In this document: positions 17,771 to 26,234 of the stretch, piece by piece
How the letters are laid out: the number at the start of each line of letters is the position of its first letter
How positions within the stretch are numbered: position 1 is the first letter of the stretch
DNA from: Streptomyces sp. NBC_01498
Lineage (GTDB): Bacteria > Actinomycetota > Actinomycetes > Streptomycetales > Streptomycetaceae
Assembly: GCF_036327775.1 (NCBI RefSeq)
Contig: NZ_CP109598.1
Coordinates: 5,034,001 to 5,098,000 of the forward strand
DNA length: 64,000 nucleotides
Reading direction: 5' to 3'
Program-made: the position numbers and the translations under genes
Notes under the pieces: model-generated
The model's input: only the letters and a program-made list of their open reading frames with translations
Database searches by the model: none
Told to the model about the DNA's origin: nothing

Positions 17771-19050
17771 ACATCTGTGTAGTCGCGCTCGGCAAGATCG
17801 GTCTGCCGCTCGCCGTGCAGTTCGCCGCCAAGGGCCACCGCGTCTTCGGCGCCGACGTCAACGAGAAGGTCGTCGACCTGGTCAACGCCGGTACGGAGCC
17901 GTTCCCCGGCGAGCACGACCTGGATGTCAAGCTCAAGCAGACGGTCGGCGCCGGGCTGCTGACGGCCACCACCGACACCGCCGCCGCCGTCGCGCAGTCC
18001 GACGCCGTCGTGGTCGTCGTCCCGCTCTTCGTCGACGCCGAGGGCGTGCCCGACTTCGGCTGGATGGACAACGCCACCAAGGCGATCGCCAAGGGCCTCA
18101 AGCCCGGCACCCTCGTCAGCTACGAGACCACCCTGCCCGTCGGCACCACCCGTACCCGCTGGGCGCCCATGCTCCAGGAGGGCTCCGGGCTCACCCCCGG
18201 CGAGGACTTCCACCTGGTCTTCTCGCCCGAACGCGTCCTGACCGGGCGGGTGTTCGCGGATCTGCGCCGCTACCCCAAGCTCGTCGGCGGCATCGACGAG
18301 GCGTCCGCCAGGCACGGCGTCGAGTTCTACGAGTCCGTGCTGGACTTCGACGTACGCGAGGACCTGCCGCGCGCGAACGGCGTCTGGGACCTCGGCACCG
18401 CCGAGGCGTCCGAGCTGGCGAAGCTCGCCGAGACCACGTACCGCGACGTCAACATCGGTCTGGCCAACCAGTTCGCGCGCTTCGCCGACCAGAACGGCAT
18501 CGACGTCAAGAAGGTCATCGAAGCCTGCAACAGCCAGCCCTACAGCCACATCCACCAGCCCGGCATCGCCGTCGGCGGCCACTGCATCCCGATCTACCCG
18601 CGCATGTACCTGTGGAACGACCCGGCGGCGACGGTCGTGCGCTCGGCGCGCGAGGCCAACGCGGCCATGCCCGAGTACGCGGTGGACCTGCTGGCGGCGG
18701 CGTACGGCGACCTGGCCGGCGTGAACGTGCTCGTCCTGGGCGCCGCCTACCGCGGCGGCGTCAAGGAGACCGCGTTCTCCGGCGTCTACCCGACCGTCGA
18801 GGCCCTGCGCGCACGCGGCGCCGTGCCGTACGTCTCCGACCCGATGTACACGGCCGAGGAACTGACCGCGCACGGCCTGCCGCCGCACCAGGGCGAGAAG
18901 GTCACCGCCGCCGTGCTCCAGGCCGACCACGCCGAGTACCGCGACCTGAAGCCGGCCGACCTGCCGGACGTCACGGTCCTGGTCGACGGCCGCCGCACCA
19001 CCGACCCGGACGCCTGGCGCGGTGTGCGCCGTGTCGTCATCGGCGGCTGA
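17767..19050 (+). CDS. UDP-N-acetyl-hexosamine 6-dehydrogenase (WbpA/WecC-like)
   Basis: This 427-residue nucleotide-sugar dehydrogenase oxidises C6 of a UDP-HexNAc to the uronic acid using two NAD+. The N-terminal NAD domain starts 'NICVVALGKIGLPLAVQFA'; position 7 is Ala where most relatives have the first Gly of G-x-G-x-x-G. The catalytic cysteine is C273 in 'AVGGHCIPIYPRM', and the C-terminal UDP-binding domain contains 'VLVLGAAYRGGVKE'. In this operon it would supply UDP-GlcNAcA to the oxidoreductase-aminotransferase pair. UDP-ManNAc dehydrogenase (WecC) is the main alternative. Confidence 0.9.
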   Translation: MNICVVALGKIGLPLAVQFAAKGHRVFGADVNEKVVDLVNAGTEPFPGEHDLDVKLKQTVGAGLLTATTDTAAAVAQSDAVVVVVPLFVDAEGVPDFGWMDNATKAIAKGLKPGTLVSYETTLPVGTTRTRWAPMLQEGSGLTPGEDFHLVFSPERVLTGRVFADLRRYPKLVGGIDEASARHGVEFYESVLDFDVREDLPRANGVWDLGTAEASELAKLAETTYRDVNIGLANQFARFADQNGIDVKKVIEACNSQPYSHIHQPGIAVGGHCIPIYPRMYLWNDPAATVVRSAREANAAMPEYAVDLLAAAYGDLAGVNVLVLGAAYRGGVKETAFSGVYPTVEALRARGAVPYVSDPMYTAEELTAHGLPPHQGEKVTAAVLQADHAEYRDLKPADLPDVTVLVDGRRTTDPDAWRGVRRVVIGG

Positions 19051-19068
19051 CGGCTCCCGGCAGACCGC

Positions 19069-19101
19069 AAGAGGCCCGAACCACGGTGGTTCGGGCCTCT
19101 T
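19069..19101. terminator. Bidirectional terminator between convergent genes
   Basis: A 15-bp perfect inverted repeat (AAGAGGCCCGAACCA with TGGTTCGGGCCTCTT) has a 3-nt loop. Its arms begin with AA and end with TT, so it can act in both directions between the dehydrogenase and the acetyltransferase. Confidence 0.9.
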
Positions 19102-19119
19102 CGCCGTCCGGCGACGGTG

Positions 19120-19719
19120 TCAGCGGCGCTCGGTGAGGACGCCGTCCTTCTCGTCGTGCAGCGCGCCGGTCCTCGGGCACTCCCACACCCCGGGCTCCGC
19201 GTCCCGCTCCACGAGCTTCACACCGGCCCGCCCGACCCAGCCGATCCGGCGGGCGGGCACGCCCACGACCAGCCCGAAGTCCGGCACGTCCTTCGTGACG
19301 ACGGCCCCGGCGGCGATCATCGCCCAGCGGCCGATCCGTACGGGCGCGACGCAGACCGACCGGGCGCCCAGCGAGGCGCCCTCCGCGATCTTCACGCCGA
19401 CGGCCTCCCAGTCGGAGCCGCGCTTCAGGGTGCCGTCCGGGTCCACGGAGCGGGGGTTCAGGTCGTTGGTGAGGACGACGGCGGGCCCGATGAAGACCCC
19501 GTCGGCCAGCTCGGCGGGCTCGTACACCAGCGCGTAGTTCTGGATCTTGACGTTGTCGCCGATCCGGACCCCGGTCCCGACATAGGCACCCCGCCCGACC
19601 ACGCAGTTCTCGCCGAGACGCGCGTTCTCCCGGATCTGCGCGAGCTCCCAGACACTGCTGCCGTCACCGACCGCGGCGGTCTCGTCGACCTGGGCGGTGG
19701 GCTGGACCCTGTAGTTCAC
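19120..19719 (-). CDS. Left-handed beta-helix N-acetyltransferase (WbpD/WlbB-like)
   Basis: This 199-residue protein is made almost entirely of hexapeptide repeats ([LIV]-G-x-x-x-x), for example 'ARLGENCVVGRGAYVGTGVRIG'. It carries the acetyl-CoA turn near 'IGRWAMIAAGAVVTKDVPDFGLVVGVPARRIG'. The size and the 'LTNDLNPR' segment fit the 3-N-acetyltransferases acting on UDP-3-amino sugars in the WbpD/WlbB group. It starts with GTG (19717-19719) behind a GGAAGG ribosome binding site and converges on the operon encoding the other three pathway enzymes. It may share a transcript with the upstream acyltransferase gene. Confidence 0.87.
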   Translation of the reverse strand: MNYRVQPTAQVDETAAVGDGSSVWELAQIRENARLGENCVVGRGAYVGTGVRIGDNVKIQNYALVYEPAELADGVFIGPAVVLTNDLNPRSVDPDGTLKRGSDWEAVGVKIAEGASLGARSVCVAPVRIGRWAMIAAGAVVTKDVPDFGLVVGVPARRIGWVGRAGVKLVERDAEPGVWECPRTGALHDEKDGVLTERR

Positions 19720-19785
19720 GCTGCTGCCTTCCGGATGTCCGAGTGCGTTTCCGACGGCTGAGCATACGTCGCGGGCCGCGGGAGG

Positions 19786-20862
19786 CTACGCCCGCGTCCC
19801 GGCACCGTCCCGCCGCAGCGCCCAGCTCATCCGCGGCTCCACCACGTACCGGAACACCCTCCGCACCGGCGGTGTGCACAGCGCCGTCACGAGCAGCGCG
19901 GCGGTCAGGGTCACCGCGATCCGGCCGGCCGGGGTCTCCAGGAACGGGTGGTCGTAGCCGCCGAGGTAGCGCGCGCCCCGGACGAGGAAGCCGTGCAGCA
20001 GATATCCGTAGAGCGTCCCGGCGCCCAGCACGGTCATCCACAGGCGACGGCGCGGCACCCACGCCAGGAAGCACGCGCCCAGCACCAGCGCGACGGCGAA
20101 CAGCAGCAGTGTCATCGCCGCACCCGCCCAGACCGGCTCACCCAGCTCCCGGGCCCCGTAGCTCCTGAAGAACCAGGACGTGGACATGCGCGGGACCGAC
20201 CAGTAGGCGCCCAGCAGCGCGACCAGGCAGACGGGCACCGCCGCGACCCGCACCCGGGTGCGGCGCAGAGCGGCGAAGTGCTCGGGGCGCAGACACAGGC
20301 CCAGCACGAAGAACGGCAGGAACTGAAGGACCCGCATCAACTGGAGATCGTCCCCGATCCCGGTCGACATCGACGCGAACGCGGCGACGGCGAGCGCCAG
20401 GGGCACCGGCCACCGGACCAGCTGCCAGAACGGCGTGGTGATCCGCCACAGGAAGAGAGCGGGCAGGAACCAGAGCATCCAGTACGGGTCCGCCGGGGTC
20501 AGCGGGAAGCCGGGGTCCTCCACGGCGCGGTGGAAGAGGGTGTACGCCACCTCGAAGATCGCGTACGGCACGAGAATCCCGGTGAACAGCCGCCACACCC
20601 GTTTCGGGCTCATGTCGAAACCGCGTGAGAAGTAGCCCGCGATCACGATGAAGACGGGCATGTGGAAGGCGTACACAAAGCTGTACAGCGCCTCCACCAC
20701 CCGCCCGCTGCCCGGCAGCGGCTCCCACGCGTGCCCGACCGCGACCAGCACGATGGCCAGATACTTCGCGTTGTCGAAGAACGGATCCCGCACCCCGGCG
20801 GCGTCCCCGGCACGCGTGTCGGCGGAGGTTTCGGGAAGCGTCCGGGAGAGGGATGAGGCCAT
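19786..20862 (-). CDS. Acyltransferase 3 family membrane protein
   Basis: This 358-residue integral membrane O-acyltransferase has about ten hydrophobic segments. The family signature near the N-terminus is 'FFDNAKYLAIVLVAVGHAWE', whose His is the conserved one, followed by 'FHMPVFIVIAGYF'. Such enzymes acetylate or acylate surface sugars from cytoplasmic acyl-CoA. Lying 66 nt upstream of the acetyltransferase on the same strand, it is a plausible decorating enzyme of the polymer made by this island. A TAGGGT box (20874-20869 on the minus strand) 6 nt before the ATG predicts a leaderless transcript. Confidence 0.86.
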   Translation of the reverse strand: MASSLSRTLPETSADTRAGDAAGVRDPFFDNAKYLAIVLVAVGHAWEPLPGSGRVVEALYSFVYAFHMPVFIVIAGYFSRGFDMSPKRVWRLFTGILVPYAIFEVAYTLFHRAVEDPGFPLTPADPYWMLWFLPALFLWRITTPFWQLVRWPVPLALAVAAFASMSTGIGDDLQLMRVLQFLPFFVLGLCLRPEHFAALRRTRVRVAAVPVCLVALLGAYWSVPRMSTSWFFRSYGARELGEPVWAGAAMTLLLFAVALVLGACFLAWVPRRRLWMTVLGAGTLYGYLLHGFLVRGARYLGGYDHPFLETPAGRIAVTLTAALLVTALCTPPVRRVFRYVVEPRMSWALRRDGAGTRA

Positions 20863-20868
20863 GGCGAC

Positions 20869-20874
20869 ACCCTA
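20869..20874 (-). promoter_or_regulatory. Leaderless -10 box of the acyltransferase gene
   Basis: TAGGGT on the minus strand ends 6 nt before the ATG at 20862. No ribosome binding site lies between them. Confidence 0.45.
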
Positions 20875-21045
20875 GATCCCGCCACATCCGTGGCTCCTGC
20901 GGGCCCGCCCCGCCGGTGATTCGCCAAAGGCCCCACCGGTCCCGGGGGCGGACGGCACCACCGGGCGCGTCAAGCGCGCCGTCCTGCGGGCCGACCCGTG
21001 GCCGCCCACTCCCCGGGACGGCTCGCGCCCGGCTCCCCACCTGGT

Positions 21046-21075
21046 TTGACCCCCCGCGCGGCCGACCCGTAGTCT
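21046..21075 (+). promoter_or_regulatory. Housekeeping-type promoter of rplU-rpmA
   Basis: A -35 hexamer TTGACC (21046-21051) and a -10 TAGTCT (21070-21075) are separated by 18 nt, a good match to the streptomycete vegetative consensus. Transcription would start near 21082, giving a ~165-nt leader before rplU that could hold an L21 autoregulatory structure. The rest of the 20875-21245 gap shows no gene. Confidence 0.75.
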
Positions 21076-21245
21076 CTACCTTCGGCGTGTTTCTGTGCGC
21101 GCCTGCTCCTGAGCACCTCACCTACCGGTGGCTGTCATCGACGCCGCCGGCGGAGGCCGCTCGTCCGATCCGGATGCGGCGGGGTCCCCGGGCCCCGTGA
21201 GCGGCTGGCATCAGGAGTCCCGTTCCGAGCGAGAGTGAGTTCCGC

Positions 21246-21569
21246 GTGTACGCCATCGTGCGCAGCGGTGGTCGCCAGCACAAGGTTGCTGTCGACGACA
21301 TCGTTGAGGTTGACAAGATTCCCACGGCCAAGGTTGGCGACACGGTCGAGCTCTCGACCCTGCTCGTGGTCGACGGCGAGGCCGTGACCAGCGACCCGTG
21401 GGTGCTGGACGGCATCAAGGTCACCGCCGAGGTCGTGGACCACCACAAGGGTGCGAAGATCGACATTCTTCGCTACAAGAACAAGACCGGTTACCGCCGT
21501 CGCCAGGGCCACCGCCAGCAGTACACGGCGATCAAGGTCACCGCGATTCCCGCCGCGGCGAAGAAGTAA
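21246..21569 (+). CDS. rplU: 50S ribosomal protein L21
   Basis: This 107-residue ribosomal protein binds 23S rRNA. It opens with the diagnostic '[25 protein letters not shown]' block (translation from GTG 21246) and ends with the basic '[17 protein letters not shown]' segment. Length and sequence are typical. It is first in the conserved rplU-rpmA-obgE order, 14 nt before rpmA, behind a strong promoter at 21046-21075. Confidence 0.98.
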   Translation: MYAIVRSGGRQHKVAVDDIVEVDKIPTAKVGDTVELSTLLVVDGEAVTSDPWVLDGIKVTAEVVDHHKGAKIDILRYKNKTGYRRRQGHRQQYTAIKVTAIPAAAKK

Positions 21570-21583
21570 GGGACTGAGGAGAC

Positions 21584-21841
21584 ATGGCACACAAGAAGGG
21601 CGCATCGTCCACCCGTAACGGGCGCGACTCGAACGCTCAGCGGCTCGGCGTGAAGCGCTTCGGCGGTCAGGTCGTGCTCGCCGGTGAGATCCTCGTCCGC
21701 CAGCGTGGCACCCACTTCCACCCCGGTTCGGGTGTGGGCCGTGGTGGCGACGACACGCTGTTCGCGCTCACCCCCGGCGCGGTCGAGTTCGGCAAGAGCC
21801 GTGGCCGCAACGTCGTGAACATCGTTCCGGTCGCCGAGTAA
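21584..21841 (+). CDS. rpmA: 50S ribosomal protein L27
   Basis: This 85-residue protein reaches into the peptidyl transferase centre of the large subunit. The N-terminus '[24 protein letters not shown]' and the '[18 protein letters not shown]' block are family hallmarks. There is no cleavable N-terminal extension like that of Firmicutes. A GAGGAG ribosome binding site precedes the ATG. A long hairpin lies between it and obgE. Confidence 0.98.
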   Translation: MAHKKGASSTRNGRDSNAQRLGVKRFGGQVVLAGEILVRQRGTHFHPGSGVGRGGDDTLFALTPGAVEFGKSRGRNVVNIVPVAE

Positions 21842-21881
21842 TTCGGTACCCGTAGAGCGATCTTCGATCGGTTTCTCGCGA

Positions 21882-21920
21882 GGGCGGACCTCACTTCCCG
21901 TACGGGAAGCGGGTCCGCCC
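21882..21920 (+). terminator. Hairpin terminator or attenuator between rpmA and obgE
   Basis: A 9-bp outer stem (GGGCGGACC/GGTCCGCCC) encloses an almost loop-free inner palindrome CTTCCCGTACGGGAAG. It could partly terminate ribosomal-protein transcription, lowering obgE expression, or protect the rpmA 3' end. Confidence 0.7.
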
Positions 21921-22002
21921 TTCGCGTGTTGAACGCGTGGAACCCACTGGACCCGACGGTCCGGTGAAGGCAAGACTTTCCGTATGTACTGGAGGCACCA
22001 CC

Positions 22003-23439
22003 ATGACCACCTTCGTGGACCGCGTCGAATTGCATGTCGCCGCGGGTAGCGGAGGCCACGGCTGCGCCTCCGTACACCGTGAGAAGTTCAAGCCGCTCGG
22101 CGGCCCCGACGGCGGCAACGGCGGCCGGGGCGGGGACGTCATCCTGGTCGTCGACCAGTCGGTGACGACGCTGCTCGACTACCACCACTCGCCGCACCGC
22201 AAGGCCACCAACGGCAGGCCCGGCGAGGGCGGCAACCGTTCCGGCAAGGACGGCCAGGACCTCGTCCTGCCGGTCCCCGACGGCACCGTCGTCCTCGACA
22301 AGCAGGGCAACGTCCTCGCCGACCTGGTCGGCCAGGGCACCGTCTACGTGGCCGCCGAGGGCGGTCGCGGCGGACTCGGCAACGCCGCGCTCTCCTCCGC
22401 CCGCCGCAAGGCCCCCGGCTTCGCGCTCCTCGGCGAGCCCGGCCGCTCCGGCGACGTCGTCCTGGAGCTGAAGACCGTCGCGGACGTCGCGCTCGTCGGC
22501 TACCCGAGCGCCGGCAAGTCGTCGCTGATCTCCGTGCTCTCCGCGGCCAAGCCCAAGATCGCCGACTACCCGTTCACCACGCTCGTCCCCAACCTCGGTG
22601 TCGTCACGGCCGGTTCGACCGTCTACACCATCGCGGACGTCCCCGGTCTGATCCCCGGCGCCAGCCAGGGCCGCGGCCTCGGCCTGGAGTTCCTGCGCCA
22701 TGTCGAACGCTGCTCGGTCCTCGTGCACATCCTGGACACCGCGACGCTGGAGTCCGAGCGCGATCCCGTCTCCGACCTCGACATGATCGAGGAGGAGCTG
22801 AAGCAGTACGGGGGTCTGGAGAACCGCCCGCGTATCGCGGTCCTCAACAAGATCGACATCCCGGACGGCCAGGACCTCGCCGAGATGATCCGGCCCGAGC
22901 TGGAGGCGCGCGGCCTGCGGGTGTACGAGGTGTCCGCCGTGGCCCGTACCGGGCTGCGGGAACTCTCCTTCGCGCTCGCCGAGATCATCGCCGCCCAGCG
23001 GGCCGCCAAGCCCGTGGAGGAGGCCACCCGGATCGTCATCCGGCCCAAGGCCGTGGACGACACCGGCTTCACCGTCACGCTGGAGGAGGACGGCCTGTAC
23101 CGCGTCCGCGGCGACAAGCCCGAACGCTGGGTCAGGCAGACCGACTTCAACAACGACGAGGCCGTCGGTTATCTCGCGGACCGGCTCAGCCGGCTCGGCG
23201 TCGAGGCCGAACTGATGAAGGCGGGCGCCCGGTCCGGCGACGGTGTCGCGATCGGCCCCGAGGACGACGCGGTCGTCTTCGACTGGGAGCCGACCGTGAT
23301 GGCCGGCGCCGAGATGCTCGGGCGGCGCGGTGAGGACCACCGGCTGGACGCACCCCGTCCGGCGGCCGTACGGCGCAGGGACCGGGACGCGGAGCGGGAC
23401 GACGCGGACAAGGAGTACGACGAGTTCAAGCCTTTCTAA
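22003..23439 (+). CDS. obgE: GTPase Obg/CgtA
   Basis: This 478-residue GTPase is involved in 50S assembly and the stringent and developmental response; in Streptomyces obg affects aerial mycelium formation. ATG 22003 follows GGAGG and opens with the Obg-fold sequence '[20 protein letters not shown]', rich in Gly turns. The G domain has the P-loop '[10 protein letters not shown]', the DxPG motif '[11 protein letters not shown]' and NKID. The C-terminal OCT domain (about 345-425) contains '[18 protein letters not shown]' and is followed by a charged tail. A reading 22 codons longer exists but lacks family sequence. Confidence 0.97.
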   Translation: MTTFVDRVELHVAAGSGGHGCASVHREKFKPLGGPDGGNGGRGGDVILVVDQSVTTLLDYHHSPHRKATNGRPGEGGNRSGKDGQDLVLPVPDGTVVLDKQGNVLADLVGQGTVYVAAEGGRGGLGNAALSSARRKAPGFALLGEPGRSGDVVLELKTVADVALVGYPSAGKSSLISVLSAAKPKIADYPFTTLVPNLGVVTAGSTVYTIADVPGLIPGASQGRGLGLEFLRHVERCSVLVHILDTATLESERDPVSDLDMIEEELKQYGGLENRPRIAVLNKIDIPDGQDLAEMIRPELEARGLRVYEVSAVARTGLRELSFALAEIIAAQRAAKPVEEATRIVIRPKAVDDTGFTVTLEEDGLYRVRGDKPERWVRQTDFNNDEAVGYLADRLSRLGVEAELMKAGARSGDGVAIGPEDDAVVFDWEPTVMAGAEMLGRRGEDHRLDAPRPAAVRRRDRDAERDDADKEYDEFKPF

Positions 23440-23480
23440 GGCGTGTTGCGAAAGTCGCGCCCGGCCCGGTCCTGACACGC

Positions 23481-23512
23481 GTTCGAGTCCGGTCCGGGCC
23501 GGGTTCGAGTCC
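23481..23512 (+). repeat. Two tRNA T-loop-like 10-mers
   Basis: GTTCGAGTCC occurs at 23481-23490 and again at 23503-23512, 22 nt apart, in the obgE 3' region. They resemble the TPsiC arm of tRNAs, but no acceptor or anticodon arm surrounds them. Confidence 0.6.
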
Positions 23513-23573
23513 GTACCCGCCGATTTCGAGCGGTGACGACCCTCTCACCCCACGCGACGGCTCCGACGGCACA

Positions 23574-23609
23574 GGCCGCGGTCCGCTCCCTTCGGAGCGG
23601 GCCGCGGCC
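23574..23609 (+). terminator. Terminator after obgE
   Basis: A 16-bp stem (GGCCGCGGTCCGCTCC with GGAGCGGGCCGCGGCC, one G-T wobble) with tetraloop CTTC, followed by TTCGTCGT. The remaining region to 23906 is non-coding, with an AT-richer patch near 23640-23700 that may hold the promoter of the next island; no clear -35/-10 pair was found. Confidence 0.82.
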
Positions 23610-23906
23610 TTCGTCGTACACACGTCCCGCGACGCGCCCGTTGGCCGAAAGACAGCTGCGGGTATTGAGCGATATGGGCGGAATAATAGGCATGCGGTTT
23701 CTCCTCACGCGTGCGCACAACCGTTGACCGCGTTGACCCGTCTTGCCTGAGGGGGCGGCAGGTGCCGGTTCCGCGAAGTGCCGCTGTCCGCCGGGAGGCC
23801 GGGCGGGACTCTCGCGGACGGGGGCCAGGGCCGCGTGAACCCGTCCGGAACCACAGGGAACCCCGGGACCGACCACCCGGGATTCCGATCACCGAACGGA
23901 GCGTTG

Positions 23907-25940
23907 ATGAAGATCTCTTTCCTCATCCACACCATCTACGGCATCGGCGGCACCATCCGCACCACGCTCAACCTCGCCGAGGAGTTCGCCGACCAGCACG
24001 AGGTCGAGATCGTGTCGGTCTTCCGGCACCGGCCCGTCCCGCTCTTCGACGTCGACCCGCGGCTCACCCTCGTCCCGCTCATCCACACCTGGAAGGAGTC
24101 CCCGGAGTACGAGAAGGAACACCCGCTCCATCTCAGGCCCGCCGAGCACTTCCCGCGCCACGAGGCGCGCTACCGCGAGTACAGCAAGCTGACCGACGAA
24201 CGCGTCAGGGAGCACTACGCCCGCTCGGACGCCGACGTCGTCATCGGGACCAGACCCGGACTCTCCGCGTACGTCGCCCAGTTCGCCCCGGTGAGCGCCG
24301 TGCTCATCGGCCAGGAACACATGACGTACAACCACCACAAGCCCGCGCTGCGCAACGAGATGTACCAGCACATCGACGCCCTCGACGCCTACGTCACCGT
24401 CTCCGAGGGCGACGCCGCCGTGTACCGCGAGCAGATGCCGCTGCCCGCGACCCGGGTGCTCGCCATCCCCAACAGCGTTCCCGAGCCGCCGATCGAGCCG
24501 TCCACCGGCTCCGGCACCACGATCGTCGCGGCAGGACGGCTCTCCGCCGAGAAGCAGTACGGCGTGCTGATCGACGCCTTCGCCAAGGTCGTCGCCGTAC
24601 GCCCGGAGTGGGACCTGCGGATCTACGGCGGCGGCCCGGAGAAGGAGAACCTCCGCAAGAAGATCGACACCCTCGGCCTCTACAACAGCGTGCGCCTCAT
24701 GGGCTCCGTCTCGCCCATCGAGCCCGAGTGGGCCAAGGGCGCCATCGCCGCGTCCACCTCACGTCACGAGTCCTTCGGCATGACCCTCGTGGAGGCGATG
24801 CGCTGTGGGCTGCCCGTCGTCAGCAGCGACTGCGACTACGGCCCCCGCGAGATCATCCGGCCGGGCGCGGACGGCCTGTTGGTGCCGGTGTCCGACGCCG
24901 GCGCGGTCGCCGACGCGCTGCTCACCCTCATCGACGACGAGCCGCTGCGCCGCCGGATGAGCGAGGCGGCCGTACGCAACGCGTCCCGCTTCGACCCCGG
25001 CCAGGTCGCCAAGAAGTACGAGGAGCTGTTCGGCGAACTGCGTACGGTCTCCGCCCAGCGCGCCGCCCTGGGCGACTTCGTCCCGGTCGCCGACTGCGCG
25101 GTGGAGCCCGGCGGCGCCCTCACCTTCGCGCTCGTCGCCCCCGGCGCCGCCGCCGCCCACGAGGGCATGAGGCTGATCTGCGTACGCGCGGACGCCCGCA
25201 CGGAGGAGCGCGCCTTCCCGCTCTCCGCCGCCGGCACGGTCACGATCCCGGCGGACGCGGCGTTCAGCGAGGGAGTGTGGGAGTGCTTCGCCGAACTCCC
25301 CGAAACAGGGCGGCGGGTACGGATCACCGCCCGCTCCGTCGACCAGCGCGGCGCGATGGGCGCGTGCGCCCGCGCACGCCAGGGCGACCCGGTCCACCAT
25401 CTCGTGCCGTACGCGTCCCGCCCCCGCAAGCACCTGGCCTTCCGCGCCTGGGTCCGGCCGGTGCACGCCGAGGCCGGGGACATCCACGTCGAGGGCAAGC
25501 GCATCACGGTCGCGGGCGAGCTGTTCGGCGCGGGCACGATGGACCGGCGCCCCTCGCTGGTGGTACGCCGACGGGGCAAACCCGCCGAGGAGTTGACGTA
25601 CGCGGGCAGCAGGCAGGGGGAGCGCGGCTTCCGCTTCACGTTCCCCGCCTCGGGGCCCGCGGGCCGTCAGATCGCCGGGTCGGAGTCGTGGGACCTGCTG
25701 CTCAAGTACGCCCCCGACGCCGCCCCGGTGAAGGTCGCGCGGGTGCTCGACGACGTCGTCGAGAAGCGGCCGATCTACGAATACCCCGTCACCGAGGTGC
25801 GCAAGAGCAGGCCGTGGGGACCGTTGCGCAGAGTGGCCCGTAAACTGAGGAGCCGGCCGGCCCAGTGGGTGCGCGTACGCATCATGTACATGGGCGCCAA
25901 CGACCTTGTCGTCAATGTGGCGGACGCGCCGGCGAAATAG
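23907..25940 (+). CDS. Glycosyltransferase family 4 with C-terminal beta-rich domains (TagE-like)
   Basis: From ATG 23907 the protein has 677 residues; a longer reading from 23778 adds 43 low-complexity residues. The first ~380 form a GT-B retaining transferase: 'MKISFLIHTIYGIGGTIRTT', 'IVAAGRLSAEKQYGVLIDAF' and the E-x7-E-type motif 'ESFGMTLVEA'. The remaining ~290 residues are beta-rich accessory modules ending in a basic segment (about 600-655), probably membrane-associating. The best-known relatives with this opening are poly(glycerol-phosphate) alpha-glucosyltransferases and other polymer-decorating enzymes. It precedes CDP-ribitol and polymerase genes, so wall-teichoic-acid-like glycosylation is inferred; the sugar is unknown. 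Confidence 0.85.
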   Translation: MKISFLIHTIYGIGGTIRTTLNLAEEFADQHEVEIVSVFRHRPVPLFDVDPRLTLVPLIHTWKESPEYEKEHPLHLRPAEHFPRHEARYREYSKLTDERVREHYARSDADVVIGTRPGLSAYVAQFAPVSAVLIGQEHMTYNHHKPALRNEMYQHIDALDAYVTVSEGDAAVYREQMPLPATRVLAIPNSVPEPPIEPSTGSGTTIVAAGRLSAEKQYGVLIDAFAKVVAVRPEWDLRIYGGGPEKENLRKKIDTLGLYNSVRLMGSVSPIEPEWAKGAIAASTSRHESFGMTLVEAMRCGLPVVSSDCDYGPREIIRPGADGLLVPVSDAGAVADALLTLIDDEPLRRRMSEAAVRNASRFDPGQVAKKYEELFGELRTVSAQRAALGDFVPVADCAVEPGGALTFALVAPGAAAAHEGMRLICVRADARTEERAFPLSAAGTVTIPADAAFSEGVWECFAELPETGRRVRITARSVDQRGAMGACARARQGDPVHHLVPYASRPRKHLAFRAWVRPVHAEAGDIHVEGKRITVAGELFGAGTMDRRPSLVVRRRGKPAEELTYAGSRQGERGFRFTFPASGPAGRQIAGSESWDLLLKYAPDAAPVKVARVLDDVVEKRPIYEYPVTEVRKSRPWGPLRRVARKLRSRPAQWVRVRIMYMGANDLVVNVADAPAK

Positions 25941-26234
25941 CGCGGAAACAACGGGAACCCTTCGCCAGCAGGGGATTTCCCTTACATGACGCTTATTTCG
26001 CGGTCGTGAAACGGCGGGCGCGAGGTAGAGGTCCCGTGGAGGTACCGGCCGGGCCGGTGTGCCGATGTGGCATCGGTCACGCCGCACTTGGCCGGAACTC
26101 AACCTAATCTGGCTGGCCAGAGGGTGAACAGATGGTTTCCTGTGGGTGAGGGGTATCCGGCGTCCGCCTTGCGAGACGGTCACGGAGAGTGCGACCATCA
26201 CGGCGTCCCCACTCGTCTCAAGGTAGGTCGTTCT
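25941..26234 (+). promoter_or_regulatory. Intergenic region before the cytidylyltransferase-SDR fusion
   Basis: About 290 nt, less GC-rich near 25940-26000 than its surroundings. I see no gene and no convincing -35/-10 pair. A purine-rich AAGGTAGG (26219-26226) is the ribosome binding site that sets the GTG start at 26235. Confidence 0.4.

Noticed and set aside
23481..23520. tRNA-like T-arm sequences after obgE
   Set aside because: Only the GTTCGAGTCC 10-mer is present; no acceptor stem, D arm or anticodon arm can be folded around either copy.
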